A stretch of 64,000 nucleotides of DNA, from contig NHZP01000047.1 in the NCBI GenBank assembly GCA_003313425.1, forward strand, positions 124,001 to 188,000. The letters run 5' to 3'. The position numbers and the translations under genes were made by a program. Of this stretch, positions 35,154 to 45,771 are shown in pieces. Position 1 is the stretch's first letter. Every line of letters starts with the position of its first letter. The notes under the pieces were generated by a model. The model was not told the DNA's origin. It ran no database searches and worked only from the letters and a program-made list of their open reading frames with translations. This DNA is from Pseudopyrenochaeta lycopersici (lineage: Eukaryota; Ascomycota; Dothideomycetes; Pleosporales; Pseudopyrenochaetaceae).

Positions 35154-38100
35154 GTGTGTATTGACTCAGCTCCACCCCAAATGAGCTAGTGAAGATGGCT
35201 CACAAATTACTTCGGCTTTTGTAGCTAGTTTGTCAAGTCATACTAGTATACCTAGAGTAGCCGGATGACAGTATGGTTCTGATCACAGTTATGAGAAGTT
35301 TCAAGGTTGGCAGGTGGCTGGGCTTGACTTTTCGGACCTTTTTGGCACAGGGCTTTCCGACCTGTTTGGTTGCAACAGCGGCTTGAGGTCTAGTTGAAAT
35401 GACCAATATGAACATTCCGGCTTCATCGATTGTCTGCTCCCAGTAAATAGTACGGAGATGGAGAGAAATCCTGGGCGATGGAGGTCCATTTGGGACAATA
35501 TGAAGCGTTCATAGCATCATAATCACTTGAATTTTATCCTAGAAAACCAATATTGAAATCCTAAGATCGTGCGAGCTCAAAGCTGGATCGAAGCTGAGTA
35601 ACTCCCCTTCCCATGGCTTCCCATGACCTGCTGCGAGCTCGCCAATCCCATCACAGTGTATATTCCCTATTTCATTGCTCCAATCCTGGTCACATGAACA
35701 TGACTTGCCGTCTGAACTCAATCAGCCCGCTCCGAAGCTTCGTTCCCATGCAAGCTGATCCGCTCCTGCTGGCTCGTTTCCCAACTTCGATACTCGGCTT
35801 CAGGTAGATACCGCTCTTTCTTCCTTTATGCTACTCGCAGGTGCTGGAGTCTCTAAACGAGCTTGATACATCTTAAGACGATGAGTAACTAGCTAGATAT
35901 AGCATGGCAGCGTTCAGGTAAAGTGAACTGAGGTTATCGGACACGAAGCCTTCAAATGCTAAGTTCCCCACGAGGACATGGGTTTGGTTTTGTGTATTTG
36001 CCACAAAACTCTTCGTCTTGTATTCATGGCAGATATCGCAATATAATTCCAGCCTGATGTTAATCCCCCTATCAGCTCACCCTACCGACCAGGCTAGAAC
36101 GAGGCCTTTTCAACGTCATTTCTCTGCATATGGCTGACGATGAGGAGTATGACCTCTTCATTGTCGTACTGCCACTTGTCGTCTGGCTGATCGAACTCCG
36201 GATATCTGTGGGTCGTCTTTCCGAGGCAGTTCGCTGGAGAGGTATGGTAGGACTTGGCGGAGCAGTGTTGCATCGCGCATCTTTGTCGAGGAGACGTTGC
36301 TCTCTTACCTCAATTTTGATGAGCACTGTACCACCTTTCGTGATCACACTGTTTCCTTCTCTTGCTTCAATCTTGCTGCTAGCAGCCGGAATTTCAGTTC
36401 CTTTATGTATGGGGCTCTCGGAGCTCCTTTGCTGCCTTGCTGGAGCACACAGCTGTCAGTGCCTTGTTCACAGGAATGAAGAAGATGCCCTCACATCCTA
36501 TTCCTCTCTTACGAACAGGCAAAGTTCCATCGCGTTTCGCTGCAGTCGGTCTCTCGACACCACGTCTGTAATCGGAATGCAGTTTCTGGAATATATGTGG
36601 GGCATGAGGGCTGGAGGCGAATGCGTAAATCATGCTCCTGTTAGCTGAACCACCGAAATCTCTTGCTGTCACTGTCAGTTGTCATCCATTGCTCGATATC
36701 GAACGGTGAACAGGGGACAAAATTACTCACAGGATTCGGGGACCAATAACCGCAACCCTTCTCATCCGACTTGTAGGTCAGTCTCAACAATTTAGCAGAT
36801 CTAGTGAAGAACTACTAGAGTCGATACTTTCAAAAAGGCAGACTGTAGTTCACTGTTCCGTGGCTGGTCGCTACCAAACGAACGATTGCAAAGTGCGATG
36901 AAATAGCAGGATCTTGAGCCCTGATAACCCCTCATACTGCCGATACAATGAACTTGTTCTAACGTCGGATGCGGAACAATAGGGGCCGATCTTTGCGACA
37001 GTCACATCAAGCGAGGGTATGTGGAGCAGGGACATCGTGTTCCGAAAATAACAGCAAAAGCCAACGGCCATCAGCATGGTAGCCGCACCGGGAATAAATA
37101 GTTATCTCTCTTGAGTAGTTCATTCAAAAACTCAACAATTCCCCACCTCGATCTACGTGTTCACACCCTGGGGTTTTATATCGAACTCAGCTGTGGCCCT
37201 TCCTCAGCTCCAAACATATGGAGCGCTGACAGCAGCTGCACGCCCAGAAGCGGCAACACTTTGTTGGATGGGCGTCACGCCCCCCGAGACCGAAGTATGA
37301 GACGGCTGATGGGCAGATTCACGAGTAAGATCAGGATCTTTATTGGCAGTGCTAGTAGGCCCCTCCAAGTACCACCACATTACAGAAATAGGGGCTAGCT
37401 TGTTTTAACCCCCACGATGGCCATATCTCGCATCGCGACCCAATAGCTTGATCGTTTAAAGAGGATGAACGGCCCGGATCGTCGCGACCAAAGTTTATCA
37501 ATCAACACTTTGGGTCAAGCTTATGGATCCTTGCCACCGCCACGAACACCTTCCAAGCCTGCGTCAGCAACCTTGAACATCACGATGACCACCACAATTG
37601 TCTCCTCATCTCTCTCTTCCTTAATGCCTTTAATTGGAGTCGAAAATCATCGTTCTCTTTCACTGATGTGATTGTAAACCTTCCAGCATGGTGATCACAC
37701 CTTCCATCACTGCGAGACAGCAACCACAGACTGCTTGAAAGTGTCTTTTCTAGAATCGCATTCTGGAATTCACCTTTCAATACTTATGCAAACCAAGTGT
37801 TAACGCGCCTGACCGCTCTTCGGCCCTGCAGAGTTGCGCCGTTGAGCTCGACATCAATACCTTGAGGGGCCACCGAGCAAGTCGGCATAAAACTCAAACG
37901 AGGGAGACGGCTTCAGCCTCCTGTTGATACATCTTTTTCGGAAAGGAAAAGTTACAATCAGGACCAACGACAGCCTCATGTCTGCTGTCTTGGCTCACTA
38001 TTGTGTTCAATCCACAGAAACAAAAGATAGCAGCCGGTCTTTAAGTAACTCAGAACCACAGAGAGTACCGAGGACATCAATTCCCGCCATCCCTATGGTT

Positions 38101-38998
38101 TACAAAGCAAACCATCAATTACTTACCTTCCGCAGCACGGTTTTTTTGGTAGGTTTGATCGTTCACACCAACATGGGCCTGCCGCGAAAGTCATAACTTT
38201 GTACTCTACAGCCACGTTCTCCTTTCAATGGGTCGCTGTTGTCGATGCCATTCAGAGCACAACTCACCGAATCTCATCTACAGCTATAGATTCTAGCAAG
38301 ATCATCATATTGGTGAGAACTCGTAACCGAAAATGACTTGCATAGTAGGATTCACGGCCACACTCCTCCTTCGATCCCACACGCTAAGGGACACTAGACC
38401 TCACACGACTACACTGCTGCATGAGCACAATATATACACAATTTTGTGGAAGAATGGCTTGGAGATTATAGTTCAGCTTGGATGAATTAGTCCTTGAATG
38501 CAGAGAGTGATCACACTTCGCATGCATTGTAGACTACGCACTTGTCTACATGCTGCGCAACCGAAGCAAGCTAGAACATCTTGCTGTTCATATTACAGAT
38601 TCGAGAGATTGTGCGTGGCCATGATTGAGATGTAGATTCATCCTATCGGTCCTACCCACTTGGCAAATCGTTCCACAGTTTACAGCCTCACAAGGAGACT
38701 CAGGGATTAGGTCAACAGGTATTACCCAGGTTTATAGGGCTGGGTAAATCGGAGCGAGACAACCTGCTGTTTTTAAGACTCGGTGGCTAAACAGGATCGT
38801 TCCTCAAGTAGAAAAACCTCTTCGTACGGCAATTGACGACGTTAGTTCGGCTGTCAAACTACGACAGTGCTGGTATCAGGGAGAAATGTAAAAGTTACGA
38901 AGGATTCGAAATTGACTAGTCTATAATACGCTCACAAAAGTTTCTGATCAAATTAAGCATCTTCCCTCCGCCTTCAATGAACCATCCAGAGTCGGGGC
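35154..38998. other. Gene-poor stretch, right part (3.8 kb)
   Basis: No supported gene. Frames such as 35613-35807, 36130-36648 and 37465-37671 lack recognisable domains, and the 172-codon one has an unnatural mix of hydrophobic and Arg-rich blocks. A perfect 8-bp inverted repeat (TTACCCAG / CTGGGTAA, 10-nt loop) lies at 38722-38747. I could not find terminal repeats or a transposase remnant by eye, although the size and emptiness would fit degraded mobile DNA. Confidence 0.4.
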
Positions 38999-41900
38999 CT
39001 AATAAACTTCAAGCACATACCGGCCCTCGTCCTTCAGCTTCTCAATCTCCTTCCTGCTATCCACCTTCTTCGCGCCTGGATTGTTTTGCTTGTGCTCAAC
39101 CTCAACAGCCTCTTGCAGAACCTCCGTAACGTCCGGCACAGGCCATGTTGGACCACAGAGGTAGAAGCTACCCTCCTTCTCAAGATAGCTCCTCCTGATA
39201 TCAGAAAGTGTCTGCCTCATGCGGTCCTGGATATAAATCTTTTGTGGTTGATCACGCGAGAACGCACGACCAAGAAGAGTGATGATGCCAGCGTCTTGAT
39301 ATGCTTCCCATTCCTCACCAAAGAGATATTCTTCTCTTTGATGACGGGAGCCCATATACAGTAGGACCTCGCCAATCTCGTGGCCTTGTTGCTTCTGATA
39401 TGCGCGTTCTTGCACAAACGCACGGAACGGCGCTAATCCCGTTCCAAGACCAGCCATAATGATGGGGGCTGTGGTCTTGGGAGGAAGTTTCATAACGGAG
39501 GGCTTGACAGAGACGGTAACGGATGCACCGACCTTGAGCGCGTTCAAGAAGCGTGTTGCTTGGCCGAAGCGATCGCGACCCTTAGGATCGACCCAGTTCA
39601 CCGTCACGATGAGCAGGGAGACGGAATTTGGCGTGACATTTTGAGCCGAGGCGATGGAATACTCGCGGCGCTTCATGGGGCTGACAATACGGACAATATC
39701 ATGGAAAGATGGGTGCGCAGAGGGGAACTCGAGGAGGATATCAGCGAAAGTTACTGTGTCGACTTCAGCGCGACGCTTGAACTCTGCAGCGCCCTCTGCA
39801 CTGAGAAGTTGCAAGAGCTCTCTCTTCTCCCGCTCGTCTTCGGCGAACTCGGCAAGAGCCTCATAGAAGCGTTTTGGTGGGCGGCCAAAGATGTCTACGT
39901 TCTGCATGAGAGACTGGTAGACTGTGCGATTGACCAAGACGTCAGGATCTTCACGAGATGGTACTTCGACAATCTCATCGGGATTGAGGTTGTACCACTT
40001 AATGAACTCTTCGACTTCCTCCTTGTCATTCTCAGCGTGAATACCGAGGGCCTCACCAATGGCGTATGTGACGCCAGAGTTGCCAAGATCAAACTCAATG
40101 TGGAAGATGTTACGGTCATAGGTAAGCGGCGTAAGGCGGCGGTGTTCCTTGACAGTGACAACACTGGTCTTGATACCAAGATCCGGGCGCACTTGGGTGT
40201 CAGTCCCATAGGCTTCTTTGAAGGCGAATCCCTTCGCAGCGACCTGCCAATCCTTGAGGAGAGTAGGAGGCTCCGACTCGATACGATCAAATGGAGCAAA
40301 GCTGTTGACGTTAATGTCTGAAGGCAGACGAATGTACTCAACGTCATCCTCGACAGAGGCCCATGAGACAGGGACTTCGACCTCACGGAGAGCGCTCTCC
40401 AGCTGCTGGCTGAGCTTCTCAAAGACCTCCGAACTGCCATTGATGGCAGACAGTTTGGGAAGGCCAGAGATCAATAAATCTTCGCGGGCGACCTTCAAGA
40501 AAGCCAGTTGAGTGAGGAATGATTCAAGAGTAGAGTCTTCGGTCACAGCTTCTGACAGACTTGGGTCGAACACGAACAATTCAACGTCCTTATCGACAAG
40601 TGCTTTGCGGAAAGCAGGTGATAGCTTCTTCTCAAGGTCTTCATCCTTTACACCAGGGAGTTTGACAATGATTGAGCTATCAGTCTTCACACTATCGAGA
40701 ACATCGAACTCTTGGAGGATGGTCAAGTCGCCAACAAAAGCGATGTCAGCTTGCTCGACAGAGTACGGAGCTTCGATGGTGTAGTCTGCATTGCGGATAT
40801 CGGTGCGAGTGACTCCGCCACGAACGAGATTATCATGCCCACTGCGGACAAAGACGTTCTTCGAAGAGTCTGATGACAGAAGTTTGCCGAGTACGACTGG
40901 AACGCTAGCAGCTGTGGATGCATCAAGATCCCAGAATGTGTACTGCTTTACATCCGCAGTATTCAGGATGTCAACAAATGAGCGCACCTCGCTCTGTGCC
41001 TTCTCACCGTGGATCTGGCGGAAGACATCAAGGATGTTGCTGGGGGTCCAAACTTGCTCGCGGGAGTACTTCACGTCCGTAACCTCGACATTCCCATCAA
41101 AGGCAAACTGGATGACTGCCAAGATATCAGAGTAGAGTTGGGAGTACTCAGCAGAGTCAAGTACAGCGGCCTCATCCTTGACCTGACCGAGCACAGCAAC
41201 GCGGCGAGTGCTCTTGGGGAGCGCCTCAAGGAAAGCCTCCTCCACGAATGGGCGGTAGACGCGCACATTGATAACGCCGACCCTGTCGCCGTCCTGGGAC
41301 AAGGTGTTGGCGACTTGAGCAGTCAGGGATGCCTCAACAGTACCGAAGACCACAAGGACACTCTCAGGCTCCTCATGACCGTAGTAGTCGAAAAGCTTAT
41401 AGTCCTCGCCGAGTTCGTCATTGAAGGCTTGGAGCAGGCGCAGAACGCGTCCTGCAGTGTCGGAGTGTTTCTTGTCGACCTCCGAAACGGCCTCCGAGAT
41501 AGCTTGGTAAGTGTTGTGAAGCCTACTTTGGTCCAAAGTATCGACCAGTCTGGCTGTTTCTCGCCCAACACTGATGCCGTCATATGTGTGAATCGTTGGG
41601 AGGATGCTCGAGAGCAATGTCGCGAACAGAGCCATGTGCTGGGCCTCGAAAACGGAGGGGCTACAGACAAGACCAAGGCCCAAATCCTCAGCGACTGTGA
41701 GGGAGGAGACATAATCCGTCACCAGACCGGCGTCTGAGTTGGCGGAGTAATCAACCGCGGCGATGTGGGCGGCGAGCGGATTCGCGACCGAGTAGAGGGC
41801 CGACAGTTGGTCGAGAGACGTGCGGAGGTAGTTCAACGTCGACGACGAAGCGACAATGGACTGAGGGATGTGGCGTTTCTTCAGATCAAAGTCTTTTGAA

Positions 41901-42235
41901 AAGACGTAGCCCAGCGCGAATGCACCAGCGCCTGTACGCGACTCCAGAGAGGAGACTCCTGTCTGGTATCCAAAAGCATTCTTCTCGCCCTGCTCCTGCC
42001 AGTATTTGACTGCTACGTCCAAATCAAACGACTCGGCTGAGTATGCGAAGATCTTGTCAGAAAGTGTGTACGCGACTTGCTGGACCAGGGTCTGCGCAGT
42101 CAGATATGTTGGACCTCCGATTGACCCAAGGGCAAGATTTTGACCAAATGGCAAGCTCGACGACTTCTTGCTGAAGACCTTGGGTGAGCTTTGTTCATCG
42201 CCAGGTCCAGCGGATTCCGATTGCTGGAAATGCAT
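38999..42235 (-). CDS. Sulfite reductase [NADPH] flavoprotein subunit (Met10-type)
   Basis: Alpha subunit of assimilatory sulfite reductase; it carries FAD and passes NADPH electrons to the siroheme subunit that makes sulfide for cysteine and methionine. It is intronless, 1078 aa, normal length for the fungal MET10 branch. The N-terminal two thirds resemble the pyruvate:ferredoxin oxidoreductase-type domains typical of Met10 (GGPTYLTAQTLVQQVAY, SREQVWTPSNILDVFR). From about residue 700 comes the FAD/NADPH reductase module: RLTPLTYDRNIFHIEFDLG, the FAD-binding RREYSIAS, GLGTGLAPFRAF, YMGSRHQREEYLFGEEW, and FYLCGPTWPVPDV near the C-terminus. Two long plus-strand frames (39560-40321, 41009-41737) are codon-bias shadows. 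Cys3/Met4-type sulfur control is expected, but I found no clean site upstream. Confidence 0.96.
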   Translation of the reverse strand: MHFQQSESAGPGDEQSSPKVFSKKSSSLPFGQNLALGSIGGPTYLTAQTLVQQVAYTLSDKIFAYSAESFDLDVAVKYWQEQGEKNAFGYQTGVSSLESRTGAGAFALGYVFSKDFDLKKRHIPQSIVASSSTLNYLRTSLDQLSALYSVANPLAAHIAAVDYSANSDAGLVTDYVSSLTVAEDLGLGLVCSPSVFEAQHMALFATLLSSILPTIHTYDGISVGRETARLVDTLDQSRLHNTYQAISEAVSEVDKKHSDTAGRVLRLLQAFNDELGEDYKLFDYYGHEEPESVLVVFGTVEASLTAQVANTLSQDGDRVGVINVRVYRPFVEEAFLEALPKSTRRVAVLGQVKDEAAVLDSAEYSQLYSDILAVIQFAFDGNVEVTDVKYSREQVWTPSNILDVFRQIHGEKAQSEVRSFVDILNTADVKQYTFWDLDASTAASVPVVLGKLLSSDSSKNVFVRSGHDNLVRGGVTRTDIRNADYTIEAPYSVEQADIAFVGDLTILQEFDVLDSVKTDSSIIVKLPGVKDEDLEKKLSPAFRKALVDKDVELFVFDPSLSEAVTEDSTLESFLTQLAFLKVAREDLLISGLPKLSAINGSSEVFEKLSQQLESALREVEVPVSWASVEDDVEYIRLPSDINVNSFAPFDRIESEPPTLLKDWQVAAKGFAFKEAYGTDTQVRPDLGIKTSVVTVKEHRRLTPLTYDRNIFHIEFDLGNSGVTYAIGEALGIHAENDKEEVEEFIKWYNLNPDEIVEVPSREDPDVLVNRTVYQSLMQNVDIFGRPPKRFYEALAEFAEDEREKRELLQLLSAEGAAEFKRRAEVDTVTFADILLEFPSAHPSFHDIVRIVSPMKRREYSIASAQNVTPNSVSLLIVTVNWVDPKGRDRFGQATRFLNALKVGASVTVSVKPSVMKLPPKTTAPIIMAGLGTGLAPFRAFVQERAYQKQQGHEIGEVLLYMGSRHQREEYLFGEEWEAYQDAGIITLLGRAFSRDQPQKIYIQDRMRQTLSDIRRSYLEKEGSFYLCGPTWPVPDVTEVLQEAVEVEHKQNNPGAKKVDSRKEIEKLKDEGRYVLEVY

Positions 42236-43132
42236 TGTGACGGTATAGATCAGGCCTCAGCAATTGAGAGCTTGGGAAAATGCTCTGAGACTCTCTATGC
42301 AAAACAAAAGAGGAAATGAGAGCTGGCGCGACCCTCCTGGTGCTTCAACGCCGAAGTATTTGGGGTGAAGAAGGACGCGTTGAGGATGTCGCCTCGAAGG
42401 AGACAAAAAGGTATGGCGACATCGGCAGAACTGGGGCCGAGGAATGTGCAATTCTTCAAAATGGACATGATTGGTTTGCTCCAGGCTGGTCGTCGGGCGA
42501 TAGATTGCAAATTGCGGAGTGTCGCGTTGCTGCTGTCTAGAATTTGGTGTTAGCGTGAATTGCGTGCTCGTTCGCCAAGACAATAGCGGAGATGCTACGG
42601 CTCTCGGAGATCTGATAAGAGATTCGCCCTTTACTTCTTCCCTGGGTTCACGAAACCACGAGCATACAATGAACCTGACCTGATGTTTAAATGGATGGCG
42701 ATGTGCTCGTAGTTGCATTAAGCGAGGGAGAGATCCCTAACCATCATAGCTGCCAGAACCTCTGCTTCGGCTGTAGTTCTCCAAGTCGTAGTGGTTGATT
42801 TTAAGATCGATATTCAATCGCCATCAATTCACCTGGTCGGAATTCGAGGAAAGTATCATCGCGTCAGCGCCAACACAAAAATTGCTTTGGAATTAATGGA
42901 ATGTAATAGATTGATTGGTTTCCTACAAGGTATCAAAGCCTTTTGCCTCTCCTCGGTATAAAGACTGGAAACGCCTAACGCCTTTGCTCTGCCAATGCAA
43001 TGCTATAACACTTCAAAGTATTCAATCGTCCCATCGCATATTCAAGATCAAGTCTGCAACCTCTTTCGAATCAAGCTGATGCCTCTCCTTGGGTCCAACC
43101 CGGTTGTTACGCTCCCCCTCCGCCAGATAAAG
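42236..43132. other. Intergenic, upstream of sulfite reductase
   Basis: About 0.9 kb containing the Met10-type gene's promoter and 5' UTR and the 3' region of the small gene at 43133. Frames at 42257-42718 (-) and 42316-42553 (+) overlap each other and lack domains. No CACGTG seen; a partial CYS3-like ATGGCGATGT lies at about 42695. Confidence 0.4.
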
Positions 43133-43384
43133 TCACATGCTCCCGTTGAACCACCAAGCGGCGCCGACTGGCCAACCGAGGACTGCGACATAGAAGGGGA
43201 AGTACCTATCGAGTATTATTATGAGATCCAAAGCATAGATAGGATGGGAGAAAACTTACACAGAACTCGTCTTTACAACCCTCTTGCCCAAATCACCAGC
43301 TCGCCACGAATGCGGTTGCATGCTGACAGGGTTCCGTGCAAATGGATGTGGCTCGGTCAGGTGGCGCGCTGCGCTTCGGAACAT
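43133..43384 (-). CDS. Small single-pass mitochondrial-type membrane protein
   Basis: A 65-aa gene from two exons, 43384-43260 and 43205-43133, with a 54-nt intron (donor GTAAGT, acceptor GATAG). It is too short for ordinary ORF calling and lies under an unrelated plus-strand frame. The N-terminus MFRSAARHLTEPHPFARNP is acid-poor with spaced Arg, as in mitochondrial presequences or matrix-facing tails. A basic KRVVK is followed by one hydrophobic segment, SSVYFPFYVAVLGWPVGAAWWF. This layout resembles small accessory subunits of respiratory complexes (for example complex I or cytochrome oxidase supernumerary subunits), but I cannot name one. Splicing joins the frames cleanly, which supports a real gene. 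Confidence 0.68.
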
Positions 43385-44490
43385 GGTGCGAACTTGTGTT
43401 GCTGAAGGCATTGTGTTGTGTGTGATTGATCTACAGCTGCGTTGTCTGTGCGAGAGATCGAGTTGTGATGCCGACGACTTCGAATGTAGAAGTAGTTTTG
43501 TATTAAGGTTGATTAGTTAAAAGACTTTTGAGATGAGGAGATAGGATTGTATCCTGTGTATCGATTGAATGCTGTTTGGCTGGAGTGATTGTAGCAGAAG
43601 GACAACTTCCTATTTATTTGACATACACCTTCCGTGTTTCTGGCGTTCTGCTCACAGATGACTGCATCGCGCCACCAGAGTATCACCTGAGATCCTCACA
43701 CTCCGGAGCATTACCGAAATAACAGTGTGTTGACTGAATAGCCTTACCAAGACTCCCTGGACCAGAGCAATTTGACGGCGGGTGACACAGGGACAAGACC
43801 CAGGTTCCGGGAAAACTCTCTATGCATATTTCCACAATTGGCAAGACTCTAGAAAACGATAAGTCACTGTCGAGGAACTCCGATATGCATCGCTAGTCCC
43901 CAGCATGCTGAGCAGAGCATGTGTTGATGCTCGTAAGAGAGTGGTGTGATGTTGGGTAAATCCTTCAGCTGTGCTCTATCGGCAGCCGCCGACGGCATGC
44001 GTAAGCGAAACACCTAGATGTGAGGTGACCGTGGTGTGACACTTTTGAACTCGGAATCTTTAGGTACAGAATGGAAATGCCATGTCCTTCCTGGGCGACA
44101 CGTGGGTAAGGCGGGTTTCGCCCGTTTTTCCAGCCCTGAATCTTTGTTATTGGTCAGTATTCGACAGCCATCAATTTTCGTAGCTGGTGATCAGTAAATC
44201 ATGAAGAACAGAGCGACTTCTACAAACATAAGGAGTCAAATGATAGTAACCTAGTAAAGAACACCTGATCGTAACTCTTCTCAGGGATTTGAGTATCTGT
44301 AGTTGCACGACTGCCTTGTCCTTGAAAAGACGCCAGGAATCGGCGGTTCCGTCCTCCGCTCCCGAATAGCAGCCCGCTGAAAAACGCCTGTGACGAGAGA
44401 AACACAATTTCGATAGACTCGGGATGGTATCTGACGGGAAACTCAAACTGCATCATAACGCCTCTCTTCTCAACCACTCTCCATAGTCTG
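43385..44490. other. Intergenic, 1.1 kb
   Basis: This stretch lies between the small membrane protein start and the FMP52 stop, both minus strand. Frames at 44171-44540 have no domain. No gene supported. Confidence 0.45.
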
Positions 44491-45250
44491 CTATTCCTTT
44501 CCCAAGGTGACAATATCCGACTGGCCCAGCTCCCACACACCAGCCTCTTTCTTGCCTTCCAAGCATTGCGTACCAGCGTTTATCGCCGCACGGGCAATGA
44601 CACTCGCATCTTGGGCCCAGAAGTTGGTAAGCGCAGGCGTTAAGCTCCTCAAGCCCTTCGCAATGCTTCGCACGACAGCCTCAGCAGGCCTTGACTCGGT
44701 CCTTTCACCGACAATGAGGCCTGGTCGAAGGATTACAGTGTGCTTGAACTGGAGCGCTTTCACGGCGTCCTCCAGTTCGCCCTTCATCTGCGGATAAGCC
44801 ATAGCACTTTTACTATTCGCACCCCCACTGCTAATAAGCACGTATGTTTCCACGCCAGCTTCTTTCGCTGCTTTCGCCAAATCCAGGTTCAGGTCGAAAT
44901 CAATCTTCCTCTGCGCTTCCACGCCGCCGGCTGCCGCCCGGGTTGTACCGAGACCAGAGAAGAAGATTTTGGGCTTGAGCTCGCGCGGGAACAAAGATGG
45001 CCATTCTGCGGTGTCGGTTGAGGTTATCGAGGTGAGTTTGGTCGAGGCAGTTGGGTTCGGCAGATCGCGCCTGGAGTAAGCGTAGACAGCAGAGAAGGAC
45101 GCATGAGCGAGCAACTGCGAGAGTATATTCGAGCCCTGTGAACGGCTTAGCTTTTCCTCTTGATTGCTTCTACTTTCTAGCACCACAATTATTGTGGACA
45201 CTCATACGTACGACGAGCCCGGTGCTTCCGGCGAGGGTTGCTGTCGCCAT
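44491..45250 (-). CDS. fmp52: Fmp52-like NAD(P)-binding protein
   Basis: Short-chain-dehydrogenase-like Rossmann protein of the Fmp52 family, described in yeast as associated with the mitochondrial outer membrane. There are two exons, 45250-45212 and 45135-44491, giving 227 aa. The 76-nt intron interrupts the nucleotide-binding loop: exon 1 ends MATATLAGSTGLV and exon 2 continues GSNILSQLL. The join restores the G-x-T-G-x-x-G glycine motif, which strongly supports the model. Later conserved parts are VYAYSRRDLP, FFSGLGTTRAAAGG, YVLISSGGANSKS and VILRPGLIVGER. Substrate is not known for the family. Confidence 0.9.
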
Positions 45251-45771
45251 TGCTGCTTCTCGATGGTCGTTAGAGCACGATGGTGGAGCTGTGAATTTTT
45301 GTTCCAAGTAATATGAAACTGAGCTCAAAGATTCCTATGGCTCCGTATGTATTGAAGGCCAGCAGTGTTCAGCCGTCGTAGCCTGCATGGCGCAATGTTC
45401 CGCCATGCTCAAGAGGAATGTCATGGCGGAAGCGAGCCGAGGCGCATCAACTAATCACCGCGATGTACCATGAACACATGGTATACGCACGAAATACATC
45501 TTATAATTAGCTGCTCGCACGATCAATTAGGCACATTTCTACCAAGAAGATTGATTGCTCATGCCATATAAATACGAAAAGTAATCAGCAATGGCAGACG
45601 CCTTTTTTTCTCACGGCAATGCATTACTTGAATCAATTTTCAAGTTACAGTTGGCAGCTTTCTCCGTGTTGATTCCGGTCTATCTTTATCCCACGGGTTG
45701 TTGAACCATTTTCCCGTTGCGTTGTGTTATCTCCTGGTCTCACCCTGAGCATGCAATCCTCCACTATATGC
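45251..45771. other. Intergenic, FMP52 promoter and PGDH 3' region
   Basis: 521 bp between two minus-strand genes. It includes a T-rich run near 45602-45611. No gene or clear regulatory motif. Confidence 0.45.

Noticed and set aside
36130..36648. 172-codon plus-strand frame in the gene-poor island
   Set aside because: No domain, odd mix of hydrophobic and Arg/Ser blocks, and open frames on the other strand too; looks like chance.
39560..41737. 253- and 242-codon plus-strand frames antisense to the sulfite reductase subunit
   Set aside because: They lie wholly inside a 1078-codon recognised gene and have shadow-type composition with no domain.
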